Shown here: piece after piece, positions 46,060 to 57,149 of the stretch
Layout: each line of letters starts with the position of its first letter
Position numbering within the stretch: the stretch's first letter is position 1
Source of the DNA: Antilocapra americana
Lineage: Eukaryota > Chordata > Mammalia > Artiodactyla > Antilocapridae
Direction of reading: 5' to 3'
Assembly (NCBI GenBank): GCA_007570785.1
Contig: ML661885.1
Span: forward strand, 32,138,780-32,202,779
Length of the DNA: 64,000 bases
Translations under genes and position numbers: made by a program
The notes under the pieces: generated by a model
Database searches by the model: none
What the model was told of the DNA's origin: nothing
Seen by the model: only the letters and a program-made list of their open reading frames with translations

Positions 46060-46650
46060 TTTAAATGCTATTTTTAAAAATAGAGGGATAATGATTGGCC
46101 CTAAAATGTAAAATTCAATGGGAAAACTCACATTTTGTGTATTTTGTCAACAAACTGAAACTTTAACACATTTAAAGTATTTATATATTCCTTTAAAAAA
46201 CCCAAAAGGTCTAGAGTTGCTTCTCTGAATTTTTTATACTATTTATTACCGGTATATTTTTTCACCCTTGGATTTTCCTCATCAACTCCCTTTCATCATC
46301 CTTCCACCTCTGACAAGACATGACCCTGTTCATGAAACTCTTCCTGATATCCTCTCCCCACTGCATTTTATCTTCACTTGTGTGTTCACTTCTATTATTT
46401 CAAATGAAACACACTATTTAACATTAGTTTATGTGTCTCTCTTCCTCAATGATGTTAAGTACCTAGATTGTGGAGATAATATTTTGTATTTGGATCCCAG
46501 CAGAAAGATGTTGAAAAACTAATTGTTAAAGAGCATAATGAACCTCTGCACTCATTAGGTAAATAAGGCATTTGTTTCACCCTCTGCTGAGATGCTCCTT
46601 AATTGGCACAATTTCAGAGTTAGGAAAAAATGACCAAAACTGGATGCCTT
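46060..46650. other. Intron, unassigned
   Basis: May contain an L2-type remnant (46320-46500), but similarity is too weak to call. Confidence 0.4.
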
Positions 46651-46652
46651 AC

Positions 46653-46774
46653 TTTTGGTGTTCTGCAGGTTATTTTATCCAAATCCCCTTCAATTACATT
46701 GCAGGCTTCATTTCCGACTAATACCTTTGAATATTCATGAAAGCCAAATCCAGATACAGTCAGAAGAGTACCAC
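46653..46774 (-). CDS. PKHD1L1: PKHD1L1 exon 10: TIG repeat b core
   Basis: GT completes Gly, then 40 codons. GTLLTVSGFGFHEYSKVLVG is the TIG core, followed by the NEACNVIEGDLDKITCRTPK Cys pair characteristic of these repeats. Acceptor cctaatgaag is purine-rich and weak; donor gtaagg directly follows AAA. Confidence 0.95.
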
Positions 46775-46789
46775 CTTCATTAGGAAAAA

Positions 46790-47700
46790 TACAAAATCAA
46801 GTAACAACAAAAACACAATAGATTAACAATAACAAAAAGAGACTTTGGCAGTAATCTAACTCATCATTCAAGAATTGTAGAATCATCCAGGAGATGGGTT
46901 GGCAAGTAGATCAAGGACCACATAGCTTGAGCTCCAGAGTCTGGAATAGTAAAGGGGCTGGGCAAAGTGATTGAATGAAAAAACACAGATTTGCAACTAA
47001 CATTTGCTTCTGGACATTACTAGCATCAACTGCTATTGTTCATAATGTCTTCTTCATCCTAAAGAGAAATTATGCTATTTGTATTTACTCAACTAGTGGG
47101 AAATGAAAGTAAATTACTTTTAAGTAAATTAAAAATCCCAACAAAATAAAAATAACTTAAAATATAAACACAGAACACACCCAAAAGATCAAGGCCAAAG
47201 CACAAAATCCAAAGCTAAGTATGATCAAACAAACAAGCAAACAAAACACAAAAGAAATAAAGCAAGACTGGAAAAATGTGTTATTTTCTTTCATCTTCTG
47301 CATCAGCCTCCCTTTCCCCGATTTATTCCTGGAACTTTTTCTGGGTCAAGAAGCTCCACTGAGACTGTGATTACAAATGGAGCAGTTGGTAAGCAGAATA
47401 ATAACTAATAAATCTTATCTTGACATAATTAATGAGCTTGTTATGGAAACATGTAATAATTGATGATATTAATTCAATAACCTAAGACGTAGTAGAAGCA
47501 GTCACCCTGACTTGTGCTTCGTAAGAAACAAAAGAATTAGTCATCCAGGGAATCACTGTGCCTTCTGAATGAGGTGTTTCCTTTGTTCTGTACCAGGAAG
47601 GTTTGGAGTCCTCTCCCTTCACCCTGTTCTAGAAATAGTTCCATGAAATGAATGATGGAAATATAGGCAATTTTCCATTGTTTGGAACAATTAACTGTTA
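46790..47700. other. Intron, nothing recognised
   Basis: A-rich intron between exons 9 and 10; no exon candidate. Confidence 0.55.
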
Positions 47701-47701
47701 C

Positions 47702-47866
47702 CTGCGAGGCTTCCAGAAGCAGGCCAGATGTGTGATATCTGACTCTGATAAATGAAATGGAATCCCTTCTCCTCTATATTCCGTGCTAGCCCAACATCAG
47801 CGATGGACACAGCAACTGGGAAACGTCCAGCACTTCCGTTCAGAATCTGGCACTTGATCTCATTTT
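47702..47866 (-). CDS. PKHD1L1: PKHD1L1 exon 9: end of TIG a, start of TIG b
   Basis: AA completes Glu, then 54 codons. NEIKCQILNGSAGRFPVAVS closes one TIG (Cys in the usual K-C-x-I position). QISHIWPASGSLA opens the next, with phase-1 Gly splitting. Acceptor ttttatcaaaag, donor gtaaca. Confidence 0.95.
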
Positions 47867-48242
47867 CTTTTGATAAAAGAAGAAGAAAATGGTCAAGAAA
47901 TTTTGTTGAATAAAATTACTGAAATTTTACTTTTGCAAATATAAAAGTGGCCTTCATTTTTATATTCTGAAGAAACATATCTGAGGAAAATTACTCATGT
48001 ATTAACGGGAGGAAAACCTTTACAATCTACCTAATGCTATGAATCAGACCCTCCCAGAAAAAGAGTAAGGTAAAATAATAATGAGGGCAGAGGAAACAAT
48101 TTGCTCCTGAGTACTACTGTGGCAAAAAAAGTTACTAAAATAACAATTTTAAATCCTAATATACAAGGTAATATATATCAATAATTTAAAGATTTTGGTC
48201 CAATACATTATGTCACAAACTGAGTAAAATACTAGGTTTCAA

Positions 48243-48530
48243 CAACAAATGGGGAAGGCAACACCCCACTCCAATACTCTTGCTTGGAAAATCCCAAGAA
48301 CAGAGGAGCCTGGTGGGCTGCAGTCCATGGGGTCGCTAAGAGTCAGACACGACTGAGCGACTTCACTTTCACTTTTCACTTTCATGCATTGGAGAAGGAA
48401 ATGGCAACCCACTCCAGTGTTCTTGCCTGGAGAATCCCAGGGACGGGGGAGCCTGGAGGGCTGCCGTCTCTGGGGTCGCACAGAGTTGCACATGACTGAA
48501 GCGTCTTAGCAGCAGCAGCAGCAGCAAGAA
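48243..48530 (+). mobile_element. Bov-A2-type dimeric SINE, sense
   Basis: Two monomers linked by cacttttcactttcatgcattggagaagg, ending in a CAG trinucleotide run (agcagcagcagcagc, 48510-48525). Confidence 0.92.
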
Positions 48531-48691
48531 AAGTGATCAAAAACTAAGTGAAAAACCTATTCTTCATTTAGAGCAGTATATGTGTGCTTTTAGTACAGCG
48601 CACATCATCACCATCATTGTTATTATTATATAATAATATCGGATATTAGATCTCAAGAATCCATAGATGTAAATTAAAAGCAACTTAAATG

Positions 48692-48815
48692 AGGAACTTC
48701 CCTGGTGGTCTAGTAGTTAAAACTCTGTGCTTCGAAGGCAGGAGACACAGGCTTAGTCCCTGGTCAGGGAACTAAGGTTCCCCATGCCATGTGGTGCAAA
48801 AGAAAAAGACTGAAA
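48692..48815 (+). mobile_element. tRNA-derived SINE (CHR-2-like), sense
   Basis: 'ggaacttccctggtggtctagtagtt ... ccatgtggtgcaaaagaaaaag'. Confidence 0.8.
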
Positions 48816-49379
48816 TGATATAGAGGATGAATTTGCTTATATAATCTAAACTTATTAAAACTAAGAAAAATAAGATTATGAAAGAGAATTTTTAGGTAAA
48901 TAAATAGTTACGTTCTTCATTTCCATGAATAGAAAGTATCAAGGATATTTAAATTCTATATTAATGCATAGAGGTTCTTTTGGACTAGAAGTCCAGGAAG
49001 ATGGCTATGTCCTTTTGCTATGACTAATGTGACATTTTCAAAGCATGAGCAGAGGGGATCACAGAATATCAGAGCAGGAATCTATGTGTTTTTGTGTTCC
49101 AGAGACATACCAAAGAAGGATTTTGTGTAATCTCTTTATGAGAAGAAAAAGAACAAAAATAACTGTTATGGATAGAGGTACTGTACAACAGTGCAAGAAT
49201 TAGTCTGTGGTTATAACCAAAGATTAAAAAGATAGGGTATCTATCTAGAGCTGTTTGTCAATTTCATGACCCCAAAGGTACGCTATAGGAAAATTATCAC
49301 TGTAAAACTGATCTTTTATTCTATTTTCTCTTGGAGGAAAACAATTAGACTCAAAAACAATCATTTTAAGAGAACCTAC

Positions 49380-49490
49380 CACTCACAGAAAGAAGAGAGC
49401 AACCAGCTGGCCCAACTGAGACTGAAACAGATGAACTAGGAGAAAATCCTGAACCCGAGATGGTTAGAATTGTGCTTTCTTCATAGGACC
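49380..49490 (-). CDS. PKHD1L1: PKHD1L1 exon 8: TIG repeat a, core
   Basis: GG completes Gly, then SYEESTILTISGSGFSPSSS, the canonical TIG core (G-x-T-x-L-T-I-x-G-x-G-F), to LLSVS plus G. Frame continuity requires donor GTAGGT. A closer-to-consensus GTGAGT lies 7 bases upstream inside the exon (see findings). Acceptor tcattttcag. Confidence 0.94.
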
Positions 49491-50019
49491 CTGAAAATGA
49501 TACATATCAATGACAACATGAAAATGACAAAACATAGACTCTGTTGCTTTGAAATCAGATATTTCTCAGAAGCAAATGACCCTACCTTCTAAAAGATATA
49601 AATAATAAGCCTTTAAGCAAGCAGGGAAAAAAGGCATTTATTTAGCAACGGTATTTTTCCCACATTTTATTACTGCACATTGCTTCATGTTTGGAATCTG
49701 TGTGTTGATAGAGATTAGTGGAAAGAATTATCTGACTCAAAGTATGGAATGATGTAAGCAAAGGAAAATTATTCTTATGACAAAGAAATGAAACAGACAT
49801 CTCCATATAGTAACTTAGACTATGACAGAACTGCCATCACAAACTCATGAAAAAACAGAATAAACTGTACAAGTAATGTAGTTGACACTTTCCATTTGAA
49901 ACAGGATATGATTACTTAAGCTGGAGTGACACCAATCCTAAAGTGCCTGGGCTATTCCAGGCTTATACTCTCTTATACTGAATGTTCTCCATTGACTCTT
50001 AAGGTACCCAGATTTGATG

Positions 50020-51120
50020 GATTAATGAAATGGTCACCCTACTTATATACCATCACACACAACATAGATTTCACATGGATTTAAATAGCTAAGAATGAAA
50101 AATCAAAACTTCAAAATTTTAGAAAAAAAATAGTCATATATCTTAATGACTTTCATGTAGAGATGGATTCGTTTAAATACAAAAAGCCATGGTTAACCAT
50201 AAAAGAAAACATACATAAATTAAATGTTTCCATGGACAAGATAGTAAAACAAATCGTAAGTGATACACTGGGAAAAGATAAGTGCGAAGAATCGACAAAC
50301 ATGATATAAAATACACAGTGCAAGTTGACAGAGAAAAGACAATCTGGTAAATGGATCAAAGGTGCTAACAAGCGATTTGCAGAAGAAGAAATAATCTAAA
50401 TGTCCAAGAAACAAAGATGTTCCTGTGCATTACTAACCAGGAGATAGCAACATAAAAACAATGATGAGATAACTTCTTACATTCATCAGATTGACTAAAA
50501 TTAGAAAACTCATATTATTAACTGTTGGCAAGGGTGTGGATAATACGATGTCCTCATACTCACTGGAGGTACAGTCAGTTAGGGGAGCCATTTGGTCATC
50601 TAATGAAGTGAATACACATATACCTAGTAATCCACATGTAGGATGCAAATCCTAAAGAAGTTCTAGCATGTATGTTATAGTAGATCTGCATAAGAAAGTT
50701 CAATACAATCATGGGCAAAACCAAAAAAACTTGTAAACAGTCTAAATGTCCATCAAGAGAGGAACAAATAAATTGGTTTATCTATGAAGTATTTAAACTG
50801 ATTAATACATATGCATAAAACCATATATTTCTCAAAACAAATGCTGAATGACAAAAGCAAGGCAGAAATGATATTTATAATGAAACAGCTCATGGATAAA
50901 CTTAAAAAAACTGGAAAAATTACCCTGTCTGTGTTATACACAAAGCGTAATTAAAATGGCATGGTAGAATACAGACAAAATTAATTATTGTGCTTGCCAC
51001 TGGGGAGGACATAAGCATTGAGCACAGTGCTTAGAGACAACTATAGCTGTTCCTGTAATATTTTCTTTCTGATGATTTGAAGTAAATATGACAAGTGTGA
51101 ACAGCTGTTAAATTTTCATT
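50020..51120 (+). repeat. L1 3' remnant
   Basis: Diverged L1 ORF2-end/3' UTR, with 'actgttggcaagggtgtgga' (50520) and 'aaatgtccatcaagagaggaacaaataaattgg' (50743). Multiple stops. Confidence 0.75.
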
Positions 51121-51300
51121 GAGGAGAAATGGGTGTTTTTAATAGCACTGTTAATTTTTTATTATTTTTTAAATTTATTTTTTTACATTATCGTGTTGAA
51201 TAGCATTTTTTATACTTACTTTTTTTCCCCCTACTTTTACATTTAAAATGTGGCAAAAGGTGCTTCATGTAAACTGTGTAGGAAATATTATGTTCAAGAA

Positions 51301-51426
51301 TTAAAAGTGAAAGTCCATTGCAAAATACAAAGAGGTATTCAAAAACAAGAATACCAAAGTGGAATTTAAAAGTGGAAATCCATTACAAAATACAAGGATG
51401 GATTCAAAAATAAGTATATCAAAGGA
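51301..51426. repeat. 65-bp local tandem duplication
   Basis: Unit ttaaaagtg...tccatt.caaaatacaa..(g)attcaaaaa at 51301-51365 is repeated at 51366-51426 with several mismatches. Confidence 0.85.
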
Positions 51427-51429
51427 CTA

Positions 51430-52330
51430 AAACCAAGTTAAAGTTCATGAAATCTTTATTCTTGAGAGTTTTGAAGGTTTTACAGTAGTGATACTAACTT
51501 TGGGATAACATGAATGTATATATAATGCTATAGAAACGTATTAGTATAATAATTACTTTGAAAAGTATTATGAACAGTATTACAACAATTATAATACTAT
51601 GATAAAAGTCTGAAGAATATATTCTTTTAAGATAATAATGTGATATTTTAAAGATTTCAATGGGTCTTTTTGCTTGCTAACATAATTAGCAGGTGATTTT
51701 TCCTACTAGCCATCAACATGAAATAAGTGATTACAGTATCTAAGCTTATCTTTCTGTCTTGAAAAAAAGCCATCCCTTACAATCTTTAGTTATTCTGTTT
51801 ATTTCAACCCTTGGGCATTCAGACACTAAGTGTAATCACTTTTTTAAAATGCAATCACATACCATGAAGGTGTTTCATGATATGTCCTTCTATACTGAGT
51901 TCTTGGCAATAATTTTTCTCTCTCTTATTCTCAAATCTAGGGCCTAATTACTTTCTTTTACCAAACAGCAGCTGTCCTGTTACTGACCTTTTAGTTCTGT
52001 ATCTCCTAGAAGAAGTGGTCTCATATGATGAAAGATTCCAGTTAAAACCCTAGGTAGTAGAGTTTAACAAAACTGCCTAATAATCAGAAATCTTAGATAT
52101 TGATTTTAATTTGGTGTAACAGAAAAAGTAGAATACTAGTGAGCCCAATGTCAAGAGTGCTATTTTTCCCAAAGAAAATTAATGATCTTTCCATAGCTTT
52201 CTGATTTGATACATTTTTTTCACTATGTAGAACTGTCTGCTTGCCTTAGTTAGAAATTAAAAACCACTATCAGAGTTTACATTTTTGCTAATTGTCTTAC
52301 ACCCTACACTCCAAACTTGAAAGCAAGAGA
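51430..52330. other. Intron, nothing recognised
   Basis: AT-rich intron left of exon 7; no exon candidate. Confidence 0.6.
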
Positions 52331-52334
52331 TTAC

Positions 52335-52440
52335 CTTGGGAAGGGTTTATGGCCCGGATCTGAGGAGTAGCTGTGGGCTCCCATGTAAACCCACAGTTGC
52401 CTGAACATTTAGCTGGAATTTCATTGACATAGACTTCAAC
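52335..52440 (-). CDS. PKHD1L1: PKHD1L1 exon 7: start of TIG repeat a
   Basis: 35 codons plus G. VEVYVNEIPAKCSGNCGFTW is a typical Cys-paired linker preceding a TIG domain, followed by the TIG opening strand (IRAINPSQ). Acceptor tttatttttag, donor gtaatc. The phase-1 donor splits the Gly that starts the next exon. Confidence 0.96.
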
Positions 52441-53130
52441 CTAAAAATAAACAAACACAGAGATAACAGAGGTAGCACAGTTAAACAGAATATATGTAGG
52501 ATTTAGAAAAGTAATAGAATTTTGCTTGTTTTCTAGTTTGCTGGTTTCCAAAAATTTGTCTATTCTACTCATACTTTTTCTGTTTTGACACTTCATTGAC
52601 TCATTCTGCAAATGTGTTCATTATATCAGGCACAGCTGTAAATGGACAAGTACATTTAACAAAACAGATGACATTCCTGTTGTCACTCAACTTACATTCC
52701 AGCAGAGGTAGGGCAGAGAGTTGCATAAGGCTATAAACTTAGCAAAAAAAGTAAACGCACATTATGCCCTGGGGGTAATTAATTCTATGGATAAAAATAA
52801 AGGTTGCTCTTGAGAAAGTCACCTAAACTCCTTATTCTTTAACTCTCTCTCAGTAAGTGGTAAGGTTAATAATTGCTTTATAGAGATATTACAAAGATTA
52901 AATGAAAAGATATATTTTAAAATACTAACAGCAGAGCTTAATATCCATTTTTATCATAAAGAAGATACTAATAATTTTCCCAAAAGTCATGAAATAATAT
53001 TATTGAATCAATCCTCTGTTAACGAATAGTCACATGAAAATAAAGATGTCATCTCTTCAGTTTTACTTGGTCTTTAATTTATTACAAAATAGTTATGCAT
53101 TTAAAATTATGAAGAAACTTTTAAAAATAC

Positions 53131-53253
53131 CTGTGGTTTTTTGTTGGGTGTACGAAGTAAGTCTCCCAGTATGTGCTGTCTGAATAAGCCACCTTCCTTT
53201 ATCTTTGTAACCGTCATGTTAGCATTTTCTCCAAAAATGTTGGAATCATTGAT
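53131..53253 (-). CDS. PKHD1L1: PKHD1L1 exon 6 of window (123 bp)
   Basis: Symmetric phase 0 exon of 41 codons, from INDSNIFGENANMTVTKI to GDLLRTPNKKPQ. Acceptor ctaaaaatag, donor gtattt. Last exon before the tandem TIG run; no separate domain recognised. Confidence 0.95.
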
Positions 53254-53259
53254 CTATTT

Positions 53260-54040
53260 TTAGGTAAGATTATTTTACTAGAAATGTTATGATAAATATG
53301 ACCACAATAGTTTTTCTTTTTAAATTTAAGCATGATTAAAAGTGAAATGCCAGAAGATGAAAAAATTTCAAACCATTCAGTCACAGTTTTGAAAAAGAAG
53401 CCTCTTCAAAAATGATCATAATCTACCGAAGAAAAAACTGGTACCATCATAGCATTATCATATTTTTCAGCAATCACAATTTGAACTAAATGACTCAAAT
53501 TAACTTAAATGTTTAGAATAAAATATGTCTGAGAAACACGAATTTACTAATTTGATTTTGTCAAAATATTCTATGCTCTTTCTGAAAATAACCATTTTGA
53601 TAAATGATTCTTACATAATTGAAAAAATGTGATCTTCTTTCCACCCAACAGTCAATGTTTCCCCTTTAGCAGTTTTGTCCTCTGACTATCCCTGGTTTTT
53701 CATCTACTGATGAAATTATATTTTCTGCCAATGGTAAAAATGAAACCAAATCTGATCAGTATGCATACTTTGATCATTCCAAAGCTGCACTGTTAACATG
53801 GTAGCCTTCTGATGCATTCAGAGGCTAGAAAAGATATAAGAGTCTTCATGGCGGAAATGATGAATAAGCAGAGGAGACTGGTCAGGGAAGGACAAAGGGA
53901 AGAGCGTGTGGACACCCGCAGAGGTACCAAAGGGACATCGGTCATTAGAGATGTCTCAGTTACAGAGTTTTCTAATTCTAGTTTCAGGACATGTGCTTTC
54001 TTAAAATAAGGCCCACATCTGTATGACATCCATACAGTCT
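53260..54040. other. Intron, nothing recognised
   Basis: Overlapping ORFs on both strands at 53793-54029 show no domain and no splice context; judged chance. Confidence 0.5.
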
Positions 54041-54049
54041 ATGTATGGC

Positions 54050-54460
54050 ATATTATATTCTATGTTTACATACTTTTGTGAGTCTCCTCTGTTATCTTCC
54101 CAAAGCAGTTTTGTACTTTTTTCCACCTTATGTTAAGGACATCTTTCCAGGTGAATATATGTGGGTCTGTATATGGCTGCACAGTATTCATGCTAAGTTT
54201 GTATTATTTTAACAACCATTTTTCTGTTGATGGGGATTTAGAATGCTGCATTGACTAACTGTGTGCCTACCTCACTTCCTATTTGTATTATTATTTCAAT
54301 AGAATGGAGTTATAGATCTGAAATGGCTGAATCATAAGGTATATGTATTCAGATACAACTAAATTATCCTCCCAAATGGCCTTACTGATTTTACTGTCTC
54401 ACCAATAGTACATGAGGATAACTGTGCCTCTCACACTCTCATCATCACTAGAAAGCGTAC
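54050..54460 (-). repeat. Probable old LINE-like remnant
   Basis: Blocks such as 'atggctgcacagtattc' and 'tttctgttgatggggatttagaatg' resemble L1 3' sequence in reverse; strongly diverged. Confidence 0.45.
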
Positions 54461-55099
54461 TTTTGATGTTTACCATCTGAGCCCAAAGTCTCTTCCAGAC
54501 CCTTCACCATCACATCTTCTAAACGTGACTTCCCTCCCATACTCCCAACCACACTCTAAGCGAAAGTCATTAGATGACCACTTAAAAGTGTGGCTCTGTT
54601 ATGAACTTGAAAAGGTCACCTTTGGAACCAGAAAACTATCCAAGGACCCAGAATACAGCTCTAGTGAATAGACAGAATTATAGATAGCAAGGCAGATTAT
54701 GCTCAGCCCCCCGTACAGTATAGCCCCAGTACACCCCCCAGCCCTTACACAATGCCTTCCCTCAGTTTATGCAGATTTAGTTCCGAGACTGGCCCTGCCT
54801 GCGTTCTTCCTGCCCCTGTCGAGGGTCTTCTAATCCATATATTCCTGAACCTCCCCCATAGGATGTCAGGCATAAAGCTCCAACAGCTATTCTCCACAAA
54901 AGAGAATGCCTGGTCAACTCAGTTTTGGACAATCTTCTTTCCCTCAATTTCCTTTTATGGAAAGGAATTCCTTGAATGTTTAGTCTATCATGTGCATTTT
55001 TAAAATACAGACAGTCTCCAGGTCTCTTTGGCATAAGGCAGGGTGCAAATAAGCAAAGAACACATAGAAGAAAACAGAAACCAGACGACGTGAGGGAAC

Positions 55100-55254
55100 C
55101 TGCAGGAGAGGCTGCCTTCCGCATGTGCTTCTCCACTTGACGCGCCATGAGTATCCAGCACAGCCTCCCTCTCGGGTCACTGAGACTTGCCCCACTTCTT
55201 CTAGGCTCTGGAGAGCAAACTGCAAATCTGTGGCTGACACGGCAGCGGGGATAC
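55100..55254 (-). CDS. PKHD1L1: PKHD1L1 exon 5 of window (155 bp)
   Basis: GT completes a Gly, then 51 codons: IPAAVSATDLQFALQSLEE, a VSVTREGGCAGYSW block, and a C-terminal STCGRQPLLQ. Donor gttccc is off-consensus after +2 (no A or G at +3, no G at +5). The acceptor gcgagtgcag lacks a strong pyrimidine tract. An antisense-on-plus Bov-tA SINE begins only about 53 bp upstream in the intron, so the branch point lies near or in it. Exon supported by frame and family match. Confidence 0.93.
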
Positions 55255-55307
55255 CTGCACTCGCAGAAGAAGCGCAAACAGTGGGAATCAAAAATTCACA
55301 AAACCTA

Positions 55308-55542
55308 TGGTCACCCTTGTGCATGCTGAGCCGCTTTGGTCGTGTCTGACTCTCTGTGACCCTATGGACTGTAGCCCACCAGGCCTCTCTGTCCATGGGA
55401 TTATCCAGGCAAGAACATTGGAGTGGGTTGCCATGCCTTCTTCTAGGGGATCGTCCCCACCCAAGGATCGAACCCACATCTCTTACGACTCCTGCACTGC
55501 AGGCAGATTCTTTACCACTGAGCCACTGGGGAAGACCCATGG
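55308..55542 (-). mobile_element. Bov-tA SINE just upstream of exon 5
   Basis: Reverse copy (cttgtgcatgctgagccgctt ... gccactggggaagaccc), sense relative to the host transcript, starting about 53 bp from the exon 5 acceptor. Confidence 0.92.
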
Positions 55543-55991
55543 TCACCTTTAATATACATGAAATGTATTTTATCACTTGTAAGCCAACTGTTCTTCTCCA
55601 ACATGGAAAAAAATGAAACTTCCATATTGCTTATCAACAAATTTAGATATTTCTTAGAAACAAAAATTATATGAGTAATGTACCTCAGACATTGATCCTC
55701 GGTTCAAATACTTAAAAAAACCCAACTTCATAGATAAGCAATAAGCTATGGATGTAAAAGAGAAACAAACTTTTGGGAATTTGACCTAGTGTATCTGGTG
55801 AGGTGATGAAGAAAATGTGAAAATGTCATTCGTTCTCAATAATTTAGCTTAACATTACTGACGATTTCAGCTTTATAAATTACATAAAGAAATAATATTA
55901 AGAAGAAATACACTGAAATGTTTATGATGATTATCTAGATCAGGATAGTTCAACCGATACACAGACCAAAGTTATGGACTTTTTCACATAC

Positions 55992-56139
55992 CTGTGAGAA
56001 CACGTCCGTAAGCGTGAAGGTCAAAGCTGCCACTGAGAGGTGGAGATGCTGCTTGAATTCTTTGAATACGAATCCTTGACTCCCCGGGCCAATTATTTCC
56101 TCTATAAACAGACTCATTCTCTGTCTCATTTGTGATTCT
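55992..56139 (-). CDS. PKHD1L1: PKHD1L1 exon 4 of window (148 bp)
   Basis: 49 codons plus one base. Starts RITNETENESVYRGNNWPGE and continues IQRIQAASPPLSGSFDL to VLT plus G. Acceptor tttggaaattag, donor gtatgt. The right neighbour intron (about 4 kb) is filled by an L1 remnant at 57.1-59.3 kb. Confidence 0.95.
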
Positions 56140-56739
56140 CTAATTTCCAAAAATAAATATTGATAAAATGATTAAATATAACAATGGTGAACACGACTTC
56201 TATTTCACCAGGGTATAATCCTGTGACATGACATAAATGAGCCTCAGGTATTCAGGATTCCTCAGAACATTAAGAAGAGTCACATAAATCAACACAGGCT
56301 GTACCGACGTGGCTGCACTAATGAGGCTCAAGTCAACGCGGTCATCTGTGCAGCAATCAGCTGGAACCACAGTAATACCTCATTAATTCAGAGAGTGCCC
56401 GCCATCACTCAAGGAACAAATATTTATTGAGCAGGAATTCTATCCAAGGTACAATGCTAATCACATTGGGTGGTGAGTCAAAGAAATATGAAACATGGTC
56501 TTGGCTATCAAAAATTGAAAACCGTTTTGGAGAAATAACATATAGAAACTTGAAAACTTAACTAATGATATAAAGAAATATATGATCAATACAATGCCTA
56601 ATCCAGACTCAGGAAATACCTGTCTAATGTTAAGTGCCAGTGTTAAGTGCCAAGTGGCAGAAGCAATGTGTGTGATAAACATTCATGGATTGTAACTCTA
56701 ATAGTGAAGATGATATTCTCCAGCTGTTGATCCCTGATA

Positions 56740-57130
56740 ATCTTGTGGAATTTAAAGTTATAAGTCCTATCGCCCACACAAATGAGCAAATGTAAGGCCC
56801 AAAAGACGTGTGCAAGAATGTTCAGAGCAGCTTTATTTATAATAATCCCAAACTGGAAATAGTGCAAAAGCCCATCAACAGAATAGAGAAATTGCTGTAT
56901 GTTAACACCATGGAATACTGCACACAGTGAAGAAGAACAAACTTCAGCTAGCTATATGCAACAACATGAACCTCATAATATCAAACAAAAGAGTACATAG
57001 TGTATTATTATTGATATGATGAGTTAAAAACGCAAAACTAATGCTGGTAAAGTTAAAATATTTATCTAAGGCTGTGGGCAAATAATCCAATGACAAGGAA
57101 AAGGCACAAAGAAGGCTTTTGGGGGTCTAA
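56740..57130 (+). repeat. L1 3' remnant
   Basis: 'gttcagagcagctttatttataataatcccaaactgg' followed by 'caccatggaatactgcac', an L1 3' pattern, sense. Confidence 0.75.
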
Positions 57131-57149
57131 TGATTTTATCTTGAACTGA

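Noticed and set aside
53793..54029. Overlapping ORFs on both strands as a small gene
   Set aside because: No family match, no splice signals, and no conservation argument visible; likely chance openness.
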